Assembly (NCBI RefSeq): GCF_016598475.1
Contig: NZ_JAEMUX010000061.1
Coordinates: 1 to 53,184 of the forward strand
Source: Streptomyces adelaidensis
Lineage (GTDB): Bacteria; Actinomycetota; Actinomycetes; Streptomycetales; Streptomycetaceae
Length of the DNA stretch: 53,184 nt
Direction of reading: 5' to 3'
Shown piece after piece: positions 1-11,174 of the stretch. Numbering within the stretch: the stretch's first letter is position 1; the number at the start of each line of letters is the position of its first letter. Below the pieces are notes generated by a model. The model was not told the DNA's origin. It ran no database searches and was given only the letters and a program-made list of their open reading frames with translations. The position numbers and the translations under genes were made by a program.

Positions 1-805
1 CTAGCCGCTCGGTCCCGTACGACAGGGACCAGGTCGTCACCGCGTAGAACACCGCGTATCCGATCGAGAGCGCTCCGGCGGTCAGCAGGACCAGCCGCCA
101 GTGGCCGCGCACCACCTCGGCGAGCGGCACGCGCGCGTGGTCGTCGATTTCGAGGAACTGCGGGCTCTCCGTGAGCGACGAGCGCAGCCACAGCCCCGCC
201 ACGGCCAGCACGCCGGCCGCCCAGAACGGCACCCGCCACCCCCAGGCGGCGAACTGGGCCTCCGTCAGGCTCGCCGACAGCGCCAGCATCACACCGTTGG
301 CCAGCAGGAACCCGACCGCGGGTCCGACCTGCGGGAAGCTCGACCACAGCCCGCGCCGCTCGGGCGGCGCGTGCTCCGCCGTCAGCAGCACCGCCCCGCC
401 CCATTCCCCGCCGAGCCCGAGCCCCTGGAGGAAACGCAGCACGAGAAGGAGGACGGGGGCGGTCACCCCGATCGACTCGTACGTGGGTACGAAGCCGACG
501 GCCACGGTCGCTCCCCCGGTCATCAGCAGTGAGGCGACGAGGACCGGTCGCCGGCCGCGCCGGTCCCCGATGTGTCCGAACAGCACCGAGCCGAGCGGCC
601 GCGCCACGAACCCGACCCCGAAGGTCGCGAAGGCCGCGAGGGTGCCCGCCAGCGGCGAGAACGTCGGGAAGAACAGCGGCCCCAGGACGAGGGCCGCCGC
701 CGTCCCGTAGACGAAGAAGTCGTAGAACTCGATGGCCGTCCCGGCGAGCGAGGCGGCCGCGAGCCTCAGCATGGAGGGCTGCTTCACGGTGCGTGCAGGT
801 TGCAT
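1..805 (-). CDS. MFS transporter, metabolite:H+ symporter (MHS) type, C-terminus cut by window edge
   Basis: Reading the minus strand from an ATG at 805 gives an uninterrupted protein to the window edge, so the C-terminal half is missing. It starts MQPARTVKQPSMLRLAAA and contains the MHS-family hallmarks: an early GTAIEFYDFFVYG helix, the loop 2-3 motif GHIGDRRGRRP, and the GGEWGGAVLL helix. The family imports small organic acids, betaines or sugars with protons across the cytoplasmic membrane; the substrate cannot be told from sequence. It closely resembles the second MHS transporter at 50670-52034 (same IEFYDF/IEYYDF, GEWGGAVLLxAEHAPP motifs). No good Shine-Dalgarno precedes the start, so an alternative start is possible. 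Confidence 0.85.
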   Translation of the reverse strand, partial: MQPARTVKQPSMLRLAAASLAGTAIEFYDFFVYGTAAALVLGPLFFPTFSPLAGTLAAFATFGVGFVARPLGSVLFGHIGDRRGRRPVLVASLLMTGGATVAVGFVPTYESIGVTAPVLLLVLRFLQGLGLGGEWGGAVLLTAEHAPPERRGLWSSFPQVGPAVGFLLANGVMLALSASLTEAQFAAWGWRVPFWAAGVLAVAGLWLRSSLTESPQFLEIDDHARVPLAEVVRGHWRLVLLTAGALSIGYAVFYAVTTWSLSYGTERL

Positions 806-939
806 GCTGCGTCAACTACCCACGGTGACGGGCGGTTACGGGGGGCGTGCGGAGGCCCGTTCGACGTCAATGTGTCTCAGGAGGCGCGACGCACCTCAGT
901 AGTGCACTGTGATGCGCCGGGCGGGACCGTCCACCCGGA

Positions 940-1464
940 TCACGCCCCCGTAGGGGGTCGTTCGGCGGGCCTCAGCTCGTACGGCCCCGACGTGAACAGC
1001 GCCGCGCGCAGGGAGTCGGCGGTCATGGGATGCATGGCACCGGGCCTGCCCAACGCGGTCATCACGGTCCCGCCGTGGTAGCCGACGACGCCGCAGTTGT
1101 AGAGGAACGCCAGCAGGTTGGTGTTGTCGCTCAGGCCGAAGAACGGCTTGGGGTTGGCCCGCAGCAACCCCCGGTCCAGCAGCGGCAGCACGGTGATCTG
1201 GTCGTCGCCGCCGATGGAGGTGAAGACCGCCTTGACGGCCGGGTCGGCGAAGGCCGCGTGGATGTCGTCGGCCCGCTCCCGCGGCGTCGTGCCCATCTTC
1301 CGGGTCGTCGGGTACTCGACCGGTTCGAGGCCGTACTCGTCGCGGATCCGTTCCAGGCCCAGTTCGTACGGGCGTGGGAACAGCTCGGGCAGACCGGCGC
1401 CGGGTGAGATGACGGCGACGCGGTCGCCGGGGGAGGGCTTGGGAGGGTACGAGGGTGTCGTCAT
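940..1464 (-). pseudogene. S66 (LD-carboxypeptidase/MccF-like) peptidase, truncated at the 3' end
   Basis: The 174-residue reading frame begins MTTPSYPPKPSPGDRVAVISPG and carries the N-terminal half of an S66 serine peptidase, including the nucleophile region FFGLSDNTN, where the Ser is the expected nucleophile. Family members are usually about 300-350 residues and need a Glu and a His in the C-terminal domain. Here the frame stops at 940, and only about 130 bases of unrelated DNA separate it from the next gene, so the C-terminal domain and two catalytic residues are absent. The other frames of 806-940 contain no continuation, so this is a deletion rather than a simple frameshift. S66 enzymes trim murein tetrapeptides or inactivate microcin C-like peptides. 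This copy is most likely inactive. Confidence 0.7.
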
Positions 1465-1564
1465 GCGGGGAGGGTACGGCGTCCTGCCCCGCGGTTTCAC
1501 CGTGATAAACCGGGGTTGAGCAGCGGTCCCGACGGGCCGCCGACCCCGATGGACCGGAGGAACC

Positions 1565-2038
1565 GTGCCCCGCACCCTGGCCAACGCCCCGATCATGATC
1601 CTCAACGGCCCCAACCTGAACCTCCTGGGCCAGCGGCAGCCAGAGATCTACGGCTCCGACACGCTCGCCGACGTCGAGGCGATGTGCGCCAAGGCGGCGG
1701 CCGCGCACGGCGGCACGGTGGACTTCCGGCAGTCAAACCACGAGGGCGAACTGGTCGACTGGATCCACGAGGCACGGCTGGGCCACAGCGGGATCGTCAT
1801 CAATCCCGGCGCCTACTCGCACACCTCCGTCGCGATCCTGGACGCCCTCAACACCTGCGACGGCCTGCCCGTACTGGAGGTCCACATCTCCAACATCCAC
1901 AAGCGTGAGACGTTCCGGCACCACTCGTACGTCTCGCTGCGTGCCGACGGGGTCATCGCCGGCTGCGGGGTGCAGGGCTATGTGTTCGGCGTGGAGCGGG
2001 TCGCCGCGCTGGCCGGGGCGGGGAGGGCGGAGGCGTAA
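1565..2038 (+). CDS. aroQ: 3-dehydroquinate dehydratase, type II
   Basis: This 157-residue protein has the usual type II length and all family motifs in order: NGPNLNLLG near residue 14, QSNHEGELVDWIHEA, NPGAYSHTSVAILDAL, and EVHISNIHKRETFRHHSYVS followed by GVIAGCGVQGYVFGVERV. It dehydrates 3-dehydroquinate to 3-dehydroshikimate in the cytoplasmic shikimate pathway (or catabolically in quinate use). The start is GTG at 1565, preceded by GGAGG at 1556-1560 with good spacing. It is divergent from the truncated peptidase and convergent with the ABC transporter operon, so it is probably transcribed alone. Confidence 0.95.
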   Translation: MPRTLANAPIMILNGPNLNLLGQRQPEIYGSDTLADVEAMCAKAAAAHGGTVDFRQSNHEGELVDWIHEARLGHSGIVINPGAYSHTSVAILDALNTCDGLPVLEVHISNIHKRETFRHHSYVSLRADGVIAGCGVQGYVFGVERVAALAGAGRAEA

Positions 2039-2063
2039 GCCCCGTCGTCCTGGTGCCCGCTCC

Positions 2064-2816
2064 TTACAGGCGGCCCGCCTCCACGATCCGGCGCAGGAAG
2101 CGCCGGGTGCGTTCCCGCTGCGGGTCACCGAAGATCTCCTCGGCGGTTCCGCGCTCCAGGACGACGCCTCCGTCCAGAAAACAAACCTGGTCGGCGACGT
2201 CACGGGCGAAGCCCATCTCGTGTGTGGCCAGCACCATCGTCATCCCGTCGGCCTTCAGGTCGCGGACGACGTTCAGGACTTCGCCCACCAGCTCGGGGTC
2301 GAGGGCCGCGGTGATCTCGTCGAGCAGCAGCAGCCGGGGCTTCACGGCCAGGGCGCGCACGATCGCCACCCGCTGCTGCTGACCGCCGCTGAGCCGGTCG
2401 GGGTACGCGCCCGCCTTCCCGCTCAACCCGAGGCGGTCCAACAACTCGTGGGCCCGCTGCTCGGCCTCCGCGCGCCCCATCCCGTGCACACGGCGCGGGG
2501 CCAGGGTGATGTTCTCCAACACCGTCATGTGCGGGAAAAGGTTGTACGACTGGAAGACCACGCCGATCCGCCGCCGTACCGCGTCCTGGTCGGCGCGTGG
2601 ATCGGTGATCTCCTCGCCGTCCAGCCAGATCGCCCCGTCGTCGATGTCCTCCAGGAGGTTGGCGCAGCGCAGCAGCGTCGACTTGCCCGAACCGGAGGCG
2701 CCGATCAGGGCGGTCACGGTGTGCGGGGCGACCTCCAGCCCGACGTCCCGCAGGACGACGGAGCCGCCGAAGGTCTTGCGGACGGACTCCATCCGCAGCA
2801 CCGGTGCGTCGCTCAT
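2064..2816 (-). CDS. Polar amino-acid ABC transporter, ATP-binding protein
   Basis: The 250-residue ATPase starts MSDAPVLRMESVRKTFGG at an ATG whose first bases overlap the permease stop (ATGA), so translation is coupled. Walker A is GASGSGKSTLL, the ABC signature is LSGGQQQRVAI, Walker B is RLLLLDEITAALD, and the switch His is in LATHEMGFA. The GlnQ/GluA-like sequence and QSYNLFPHMTVLEN Q-loop region fit importers of glutamate, glutamine or another polar amino acid. It is the last gene of a binding protein-permease-ATPase operon and energises uptake at the inner face of the membrane. A longer in-frame upstream extension was rejected because it runs into permease coding sequence. Confidence 0.93.
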   Translation of the reverse strand: MSDAPVLRMESVRKTFGGSVVLRDVGLEVAPHTVTALIGASGSGKSTLLRCANLLEDIDDGAIWLDGEEITDPRADQDAVRRRIGVVFQSYNLFPHMTVLENITLAPRRVHGMGRAEAEQRAHELLDRLGLSGKAGAYPDRLSGGQQQRVAIVRALAVKPRLLLLDEITAALDPELVGEVLNVVRDLKADGMTMVLATHEMGFARDVADQVCFLDGGVVLERGTAEEIFGDPQRERTRRFLRRIVEAGRL

Positions 2817-3730
2817 ATGGTCCCTCCCTGCGCCCGCTGACGGTCCATCCGCGCCGTCACCCAGTCCGTGAAGCGGGTCATCGGGATGGTCAGCGCCACG
2901 AACACCAGGCCCGCGACGATGTACGGCGTGTAGTTCAGGCTGCGGCCGGCGATGATGTCGGCGGCCCTGACGGCGTCGATCGCGCCGCCGATCGACACGA
3001 GCCCGGTGTCCTTCTGCAGGGACACCAGGTCGTTCAGCAAGGGCGGCACCTGGCGGCGGACCGCCTGTGGCAGCACCACGTGGCGCAGTGCCTGGCGGTT
3101 GGTGAGGCCCAGCGAGCGGGCCGCCGCGCGCTGCGAGGGGTGCACGGACTCGATGCCCGCGCGGAACACCTCGGCGACGTACGCCGAGTACGTGAGCGTC
3201 AGCGCGGTGCCGCCCAGAAGGACCGGGTCGACGGTCACCCCCTGGAGCCTGAGCGCCGGGACTCCCAGGACCACGATCATCAGGTTGATGATCAGCGGCA
3301 GCCCGCGGAAGAAGTCGGTGTACGCGGCGGCCAGCGCCCGCAGCGGAAAGAACACCGGGCCGCGCAGGGTCCGCGCGACGGCGATGAGCATGCCGAGGAC
3401 GAGGACGGCGACGCCACACACCAGCAGCAGCCGGACGTTGAGCCAGAGCCCTTCGAGAACCTTGGGGAACGCCTCGCGCGCGTACTCCGCGCTGAAGAAC
3501 GTCTCCTTGGTGCGCGGCCAGCCGGGCGCGTTGACGACGACGAGGTAGAGGACGATGCCCGTGGCCAGCGTCGACAGGGCGGCGATGCCCGTCGCGCGGC
3601 GGGCCCGGTCGCGCTTGTAGCGCTCCCGGTCGAGCCGTCGTCGTGAGGGGACGTAGCCGTCGTCCGCGCCGGGCAGGTCGCCGTTGTCGTCCGCGTCCTC
3701 CCGGCCGGACTCCTCCTTGGCGACCGTCAC
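2813..3730 (-). CDS. Polar amino-acid ABC transporter, permease
   Basis: This 305-residue membrane protein starts at a GTG (VTVAKEESG) that overlaps the stop of the binding-protein gene as GTGA. A charged cytoplasmic N-terminus of about 50 residues precedes a hydrophobic helix (GIAALSTLATGIVLYLVVV), and several further membrane segments follow. The EAA loop that contacts the ATPase is visible as AARSLGLTNRQALRHVVLPQ. FFRGLPLIINLMIVV is typical of the HisM/GlnP group (His/Glu/Gln/Arg/opine permeases). It forms the channel of the importer with the neighbouring ATPase and lipoprotein. As only one permease gene is present, it probably works as a homodimer. Confidence 0.92.
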   Translation of the reverse strand: MTVAKEESGREDADDNGDLPGADDGYVPSRRRLDRERYKRDRARRATGIAALSTLATGIVLYLVVVNAPGWPRTKETFFSAEYAREAFPKVLEGLWLNVRLLLVCGVAVLVLGMLIAVARTLRGPVFFPLRALAAAYTDFFRGLPLIINLMIVVLGVPALRLQGVTVDPVLLGGTALTLTYSAYVAEVFRAGIESVHPSQRAAARSLGLTNRQALRHVVLPQAVRRQVPPLLNDLVSLQKDTGLVSIGGAIDAVRAADIIAGRSLNYTPYIVAGLVFVALTIPMTRFTDWVTARMDRQRAQGGTI

Positions 3731-4626
3731 GTGAGCACCGGGGCGTCGACGGCGTCGGAGAGCCACTCCTGCTCGATCCTGGCCAGCGTGCCGTCCTCGC
3801 GCAGGGCGTCCACGGCGGCCGTCACACATGACGTGAGGGCGCTGCTCTTGTCGAGGACGAGTCCGAACTGCTCAGGCGTACCGCCCTGGTTCTCGAACTG
3901 ACCGACGATCTCGGCTTCCGTCACCTCGGCCGAGGTGATGTAGAAGGCGGTCGGCAGGTCGACCACGATCGCGTCGATCTGGCCGTTCTTCAGCGCGGAC
4001 TTGGCCTGGTCGTTCTTCGAGTACGCGGCGGCCTCCTGGGTCGGCTTCACCACGTCGTCGATGTAGTTCAGGCTGGTGGTGCCGACCTGGGCGCCCAGGT
4101 GCAGCTTCCGGAGGTCCGCGACGCTCGTCGCCTTCGCGGCCTCGGAGCCCTTGAGCGCGATGACGGCCTGGCGCACGTCGTAGTAGCCCGAGGAGAAGTC
4201 CACGGCCTTCTTGCGCTCGTCGCTGATCGACACCTGGTTGAGGTCGAAGTCGAAGGTCTTCACACCCGGTGCGAAGGCCTTGTTGAAGGGCACGCTCTGC
4301 CAGACGACATCCGCCTTGTCATAGCCGAGCTGCTTCGCCACCGCGTACGCGACCGCCGACTCGAAACCCTCGCCGTTCTTGGGGTCGTCGTCCTTGAACC
4401 AGGGCTCGTACGCCGGGGTGTCGGTGGCTATCGTCAGCTTGCCGGCGGCCTCCGTGTCCAACTCGCCCTTGGCGCAGGACGCCCCGGACGCCGAGGCGGA
4501 GGCCGAGTCGGAGGCGTCCTCCTCCGGCTGCGGGGCGCAGCCCACCGCGACGGTGGCGAGCAGGGCGGCAGTGGCTGCGGAAGCGGCACGGCGCACGGAG
4601 CGCGAGGTTCCAAGGGCAAGGCGCAT
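3727..4626 (-). CDS. Polar amino-acid ABC transporter, substrate-binding lipoprotein
   Basis: The 299-residue protein starts at ATG 4626 with a basic n-region and hydrophobic segment ending in AVGC at Cys30. This is a weak but plausible lipobox, so a surface lipoprotein is expected. A Ser/Ala-rich linker (residues about 36-48) precedes a family 3 solute-binding fold beginning GKLTIATDTPAYEPWF and containing DFDLNQVSISDERKKAVDFS. These motifs are typical of glutamate/glutamine/arginine-binding proteins. It is the first gene of the operon, captures the amino acid outside the membrane and delivers it to the permease. Upstream in-frame codons extend the frame but lack signal-peptide features. Confidence 0.9.
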   Translation of the reverse strand: MRLALGTSRSVRRAASAATAALLATVAVGCAPQPEEDASDSASASASGASCAKGELDTEAAGKLTIATDTPAYEPWFKDDDPKNGEGFESAVAYAVAKQLGYDKADVVWQSVPFNKAFAPGVKTFDFDLNQVSISDERKKAVDFSSGYYDVRQAVIALKGSEAAKATSVADLRKLHLGAQVGTTSLNYIDDVVKPTQEAAAYSKNDQAKSALKNGQIDAIVVDLPTAFYITSAEVTEAEIVGQFENQGGTPEQFGLVLDKSSALTSCVTAAVDALREDGTLARIEQEWLSDAVDAPVLT

Positions 4627-5015
4627 GGCGTGAGATTGACAGCGCGACGTCCTGTTTGTCGAGGTCACAGGGGCAATTGTCCGCATACTGGGAACGCGTG
4701 TTGCATTTCTGTGAACCCTCGATCCGTGGCCCCTGTGGAGGTTCGCCGAGCAGTTCGGCAGGGGCCCGCAGGAGAGTGCGGGCGGGGCCGCCGGCCGAGG
4801 GCGGGGTTGGAGAGGCCGGCGGCCCATCCGCACAGAAGCCGTCATCCCGTGCGGATCCACTTCCAGTGGACTACGCCACGGCGTGCGCCGGGAGCGCGCG
4901 CGGGGCACCAGCGTGTGCGTTCGATTCACACGGGGCGTGTGAGGGCGGGCCCGCGAGCCCGCCCGGCCACCTCACCGACTGCCGTACGGCGCAGGGGAGT
5001 TCACCAGCCCCGACC
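4627..5015. other. Intergenic region between the ABC operon and the MBL gene
   Basis: These 389 bases lie upstream of the minus-strand amino-acid transporter operon and downstream of the MBL-fold gene. They should hold the operon promoter. I see no convincing consensus promoter or conserved small gene. The only clear structure is the hairpin at 4942-4963. Confidence 0.5.
4942..4963 (-). terminator. Hairpin downstream of the MBL-fold gene
   Basis: Perfect 8-bp inverted repeat GGGCGGGC / GCCCGCCC with a 6-base loop, about 50 bases past the stop of the MBL-fold gene. No T-tract follows, which is normal for actinomycete terminators. Confidence 0.45.
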
Positions 5016-5672
5016 TCACCAGCCCCGCGCGTGCCACTCCGGCAGGTGCGGGCGCTCCGCGCCGAGCGTCGTGTCGTTGCCGTGGCCCGGGTAGACCCAG
5101 GTCTCGTCGGGCAGCACGTCGAAGATCTTCGTCTCCACGTCGTGGATCAGACTGGCGAACGCCTCGGGATCCTTGCGGGTGTTGCCGACTCCGCCCGGGA
5201 AGAGGCAGTCCCCGGTGAACACATGCGGATGCCCGTGCGGGTCGTCGTAGACCAGGGCGATCGACCCCGGCGTGTGCCCGACCAGGTGGCGCGCGGTGAG
5301 CTCCACGCGCCCCACCCGGATCGTGTCCCCGTCGGCGACGGGCACATCGGTCGCCACCGGGATGCCCTCGGCGTCGTCCCGGCCCGCGTACGTACGGGCG
5401 CCGGTGGCCGCCACGACCTCGGCGAGCGCCTGCCAGTGGTCGCCGTGCTGATGGGTGGTGACGACGGACGCGATCCCGTCGTCGCCGATCAGCGTGAGCA
5501 GCGTGCCGGCGTCGTTCGCCGCGTCGATCAGCAGCTGCTCGTCGGTGGCCCGGCAGCGCAGCAGATACGCGTTGTTGTTCATCGGGCCGACCGCGACCTT
5601 GGAGATCATCAGGTCCGGCAGCTCGTGCACATCCGCAGGACCGCCGACCTTCACCGCTCCGCTGTACGTCAT
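5016..5672 (-). CDS. MBL-fold metallohydrolase (glyoxalase II-like)
   Basis: The 218-residue protein contains the metal-binding motif THQHGDHWQ (HxHxDH), then GHTPGSIALVYDD, FTGDCLF and VYPGHGNDT, giving the complete set of ligands for a binuclear metallo-beta-lactamase fold. Length and motif spacing resemble hydroxyacylglutathione hydrolase-like proteins, which hydrolyse thioesters such as S-lactoyl adducts. In mycothiol-using actinomycetes the true substrate may be a mycothiol conjugate, but that is inference. Its neighbour upstream, nine bases away, is a mycothiol-dependent-type protein, and the pair is probably one operon with this gene second. The ATG at 5672 gives MTYSGAVKVGG. Confidence 0.88.
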   Translation of the reverse strand: MTYSGAVKVGGPADVHELPDLMISKVAVGPMNNNAYLLRCRATDEQLLIDAANDAGTLLTLIGDDGIASVVTTHQHGDHWQALAEVVAATGARTYAGRDDAEGIPVATDVPVADGDTIRVGRVELTARHLVGHTPGSIALVYDDPHGHPHVFTGDCLFPGGVGNTRKDPEAFASLIHDVETKIFDVLPDETWVYPGHGNDTTLGAERPHLPEWHARGW

Positions 5673-5681
5673 GACGGCAGC

Positions 5682-6410
5682 CTATAGCGGCGGCAGCGAG
5701 GGGAGCGCCCCTCCTTCGACGTGCAGGGCGGAGCCCTCGCGGCGGCCGAGGAGCCAGCCGAGGATGTCGGCCCGGCCGCCGCTGACGGTGAGGTCGGGAA
5801 GCGGTGGCCGGTAGCCGGCGTCGAGCTGCTCCCCGGTGACGCGCTCGACGACTCCGGTGGGGATCATGCGCCCGTCGTCCTGTCTGATCAGCAGTGCGGG
5901 GACGCCGGGGTGGTTACGGAACCGGTCGGAGAGGAAGTTGATCTCGCGCTGCGCGAACTCCTCCGGCAGATCCTCCAGCTCGTATCCGATCCCGAGGTCC
6001 ACGTGGTGGATCTCCACCTCGATCCAGCGCCGGAACGGCACCCGGGACGCGGAGTCCGTCACGCCGTTGCGGAGCTCGACCGTGCGGGACCAGTCCCCGG
6101 CCATCGAGGCGGCGTCCTGGAAGCGGTCGGCGCTGCCGCGTACGTCGGCGAGCTGGACCTCCAGGGGCCGCGGCGCGTCCCGCTCGATGTCGGCGTCCCT
6201 GGCCTGCCCGGAGGCGTACATGGGGTGTCCTTCGAGGACGTTCACGAGCGCGTCCGCGTTGCGGGCGAGGTGGGCGAGGACGTGGCCGCGGGTCCAGCCC
6301 GGCAGCCGTGACGGTTGGGTCACAGCGGCGTTGTCCAGCCCGGCGGCTGCGGTGAGGAGCCGGTCCGTCGCTTCACGTACAGAGACCAGGTCACGCGCGT
6401 GATCCATCAT
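5682..6410 (-). CDS. Maleylpyruvate isomerase family (DinB-like) mycothiol-dependent-type protein
   Basis: The 242-residue protein opens with the MDMPI N-terminal four-helix domain: REATDRLLTAAAGLD, then SRLPGWTRGHVLAHLARNADALVN, whose His residues bind metal in this family, and later RRWIEVEIHHVDLGIGY. The C-terminal 70 residues (LLIRQDDGR ... ADILGWLLGRREGSALHVEGG) look like the SCP2-like C-terminal domain of the same family. Such proteins use mycothiol for isomerisation or transfer; the exact reaction here is unknown. Two consecutive ATG codons at 6410 and 6407 are possible starts. It lies divergent from uvrA and just upstream of the MBL-fold hydrolase, which suggests a small thiol-detoxification unit. 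Confidence 0.85.
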   Translation of the reverse strand: MMDHARDLVSVREATDRLLTAAAGLDNAAVTQPSRLPGWTRGHVLAHLARNADALVNVLEGHPMYASGQARDADIERDAPRPLEVQLADVRGSADRFQDAASMAGDWSRTVELRNGVTDSASRVPFRRWIEVEIHHVDLGIGYELEDLPEEFAQREINFLSDRFRNHPGVPALLIRQDDGRMIPTGVVERVTGEQLDAGYRPPLPDLTVSGGRADILGWLLGRREGSALHVEGGALPSLPPL

Positions 6411-6556
6411 GACGCCGACCCTAGCCCCGCCACACCTTCGGGTGAAGGTGGCTGACCAGGGCCGTAAATCGAATGCACGTGCTATAAGGTCGGCGGTGGC
6501 GTCGGGCATGCTGGAAGGGCCCGGGATTGTTGTGGAACGGGGAAACAGGACCGGCG

Positions 6557-6579
6557 CTGTCAGTGGCTCCCCCTAGTCT
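6557..6579 (+). promoter_or_regulatory. RecA-NDp (PafBC-type) DNA-damage promoter of uvrA
   Basis: CTGTCAGTG, eight bases, then TAGTCT matches the actinobacterial RecA-independent DNA-damage promoter TTGTCRGTG-N8-TAnnnT with one mismatch at the first base. It lies 57 bases upstream of the uvrA start, giving a predicted leader of about 50 bases. Confidence 0.75.
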
Positions 6580-6635
6580 GTGGAAGACGGGGGCTCCGGC
6601 CCCTGTCACTTCACTCAAGAAAGGTGCGGACCGGC

Positions 6636-9641
<3,006 letters not shown>

Positions 9642-9674
9642 GGCCCCGGAGCGACAGGCGGTACCGGGTCCGGA

Positions 9675-9719
9675 AAGAGACGGTGGCTCGCGGGGACTCC
9701 CCGCAAGCCACCGTCTCTT
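9675..9719. terminator. Bidirectional terminator between uvrA and the PfkB kinase gene
   Basis: A near-perfect hairpin: 14-bp outer stem (AAGAGACGGTGGCT with its complement), one mismatched pair, 6-bp inner stem GCGGGG/CCCCGC and a 3-base loop. It has A-rich and T-rich ends on the two sides, so it can terminate both convergent genes. Confidence 0.9.
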
Positions 9720-9724
9720 CGCCG

Positions 9725-10657
9725 TCAGTCGCCCTGCCCCCGTGCCTGGATCTCGCCCACCTCCGCCGCGTACGGCGGTTCCGCGCCCGCCCGGGAACAG
9801 GTGATCGCCGCCGCGCGGGCGGCGAAGCGCAGGAGGTGGGCCCAGTCGTCGTCGCCGAGGGCCGCGAGGGCCTTCGCGGACAAGGCGTCCCAGGCCGAAA
9901 GACCGTGGAGGAGGGCCGCGTTGACCGTGTCGCCGGCGCCGATGGTGTCGACGACTTCGATCTGCTCGCCGGGTACGGAGTGTTCCGCACCGTCGCGGGT
10001 GTGGACCGTCAGGCCGTCGCCGCCATGGGTGACGACGACGGCCGAGGGACCGGCGGCCAGCCACAGGCGCGGCGTGCCGCCCAGCCACTCCGCGTCCTCC
10101 GCGGAGAGCTTGAGCAACGACACGGACGGCAGCCAGCTGCGGAACCGGGCCCGGTAGGCGTCGGCGTCGGGGATCAGGCCCGGCCGGATGTTCGGGTCGA
10201 GGGCGGTGAACACACCCTGGGCGGCCGTGCCGTGCAGCAGCTTCTCGTACGCGCCCGCCCCCGGTTCCAGGACGAGCGAGCAGGTGCCGAAGGATACGGC
10301 CCGGGTGCCGTCGGGGAGCCGGTCCGGGGCCTCGAACAGCCGGTCGGCGCTGCCCTCGACGTAGAACGAGTACGCGGCCGAGCCGCCCTCGCCGATCGAG
10401 GCCACGGCGAGCGTCGTCGGCTCATACCCGCGCTGCACCGGGGCCACGTCGACACCCGCGTCGCGCAACCCGTCCAGCAGGGCCTCACCGTAGGCGTCGT
10501 ACGACACCCGGGAGCAGAAGGCGGTGGGGGAGCCGAGGCGGCCGAGCGCCACGGCCGTGTTGTAGGGGCCGCCACCGCGTGCCGGCCGCAGGTCCACGAG
10601 TGCGCCCGCGCCCCGGGGGACCAGGTCGATCAGGGCTTCACCGGCGACGACGATCAC
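9725..10657 (-). CDS. PfkB-family carbohydrate kinase (fructokinase-like)
   Basis: The 310-residue protein (GTG start, VIVVAGEALIDLVPRG, preceded by GAAAGGA) has the PfkB N-terminal motif, with GGGPYNTAVALGRLG binding the sugar, and the C-terminal signature DTIGAGDTVNAALLHGL that provides the catalytic Asp and anion hole. It phosphorylates a sugar or sugar derivative with ATP in the cytoplasm; fructose is the usual assignment, but the residues I can see do not decide it. It converges with uvrA across a shared terminator. Upstream is a repeat-rich non-coding stretch, so it is probably monocistronic. Confidence 0.88.
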   Translation of the reverse strand: MIVVAGEALIDLVPRGAGALVDLRPARGGGPYNTAVALGRLGSPTAFCSRVSYDAYGEALLDGLRDAGVDVAPVQRGYEPTTLAVASIGEGGSAAYSFYVEGSADRLFEAPDRLPDGTRAVSFGTCSLVLEPGAGAYEKLLHGTAAQGVFTALDPNIRPGLIPDADAYRARFRSWLPSVSLLKLSAEDAEWLGGTPRLWLAAGPSAVVVTHGGDGLTVHTRDGAEHSVPGEQIEVVDTIGAGDTVNAALLHGLSAWDALSAKALAALGDDDWAHLLRFAARAAAITCSRAGAEPPYAAEVGEIQARGQGD

Positions 10658-11174
10658 GAGGCGGGTCCTTTCTCGGGGTCCTCGGCCGGAAGGTACCGCA
10701 GACGTCCGCGCCCTGCGATGGGCGGGCCTGCCAGGTCGTGCGTGCTGTGACGGGGGGCTTCTTGGTCCGCGTGCTTGCCGTGACGGGGGCCCCGGGCGCA
10801 CTGCGGTGACGGAGGGTCCTCCCGGGCGGGCGTCCAGCGACGGAGGGTCGCCCCCGCCGTGCGGGCCGTGAACGTCGGTCCTTCCCGGGCGGGCGTGCCC
10901 CGACGGAGGGTCGTCCCCGGGCCGTGCGGGCTCCGACGGAGGGTCCCCCCGGGCCGTGACGGTCGGTCCTTCCCAGGCGGGCGTGCCCCGATGGATGGTG
11001 GCCCCCGGTCCGTGCGTGCCGCGCCGGGGGAGGAGACCTCCCTGGGCGGGCGGGCGTCCAGCGACGGGGGGGCGTCCCCGGGGCCCGTGCGTGCCGCGCC
11101 CGTCGGTCCTCCCCGGGCGGGCGGCCCGCGACGGACGGCCCCCCTCGTGACCGGCCCTCGTGACCGGCCGCCGC
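10658..11174. repeat. Degenerate tandem repeat array in an intergenic region
   Basis: From about 10809 to 11150, four to five diverged copies of a 60-90 bp unit occur in succession. Each has the core GTCGGTCCTTCCCGGGCGGG or a variant, followed by a GTGCCCCGACGGAGGGTC-like segment and a CCCCGGGCCGTGCG-like segment. Clear copies begin near 10815, 10873, 10961, 11033 and 11101. The reading frames across it have no recognisable protein family and are rich in Arg/Pro/Gly on both strands, so I treat it as non-coding. It separates the PfkB kinase gene from the regulator gene. Positions 10658-10808 hold the kinase promoter region with no motif I can name. Confidence 0.6.

Noticed and set aside
6465..6490. 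LexA/SOS box upstream of uvrA (TCGAATGCACGTGCTA)
   Set aside because: Only one half-site matches the actinobacterial TCGAAC-N4-GTTCGA box, and a better damage promoter of a different type lies closer.
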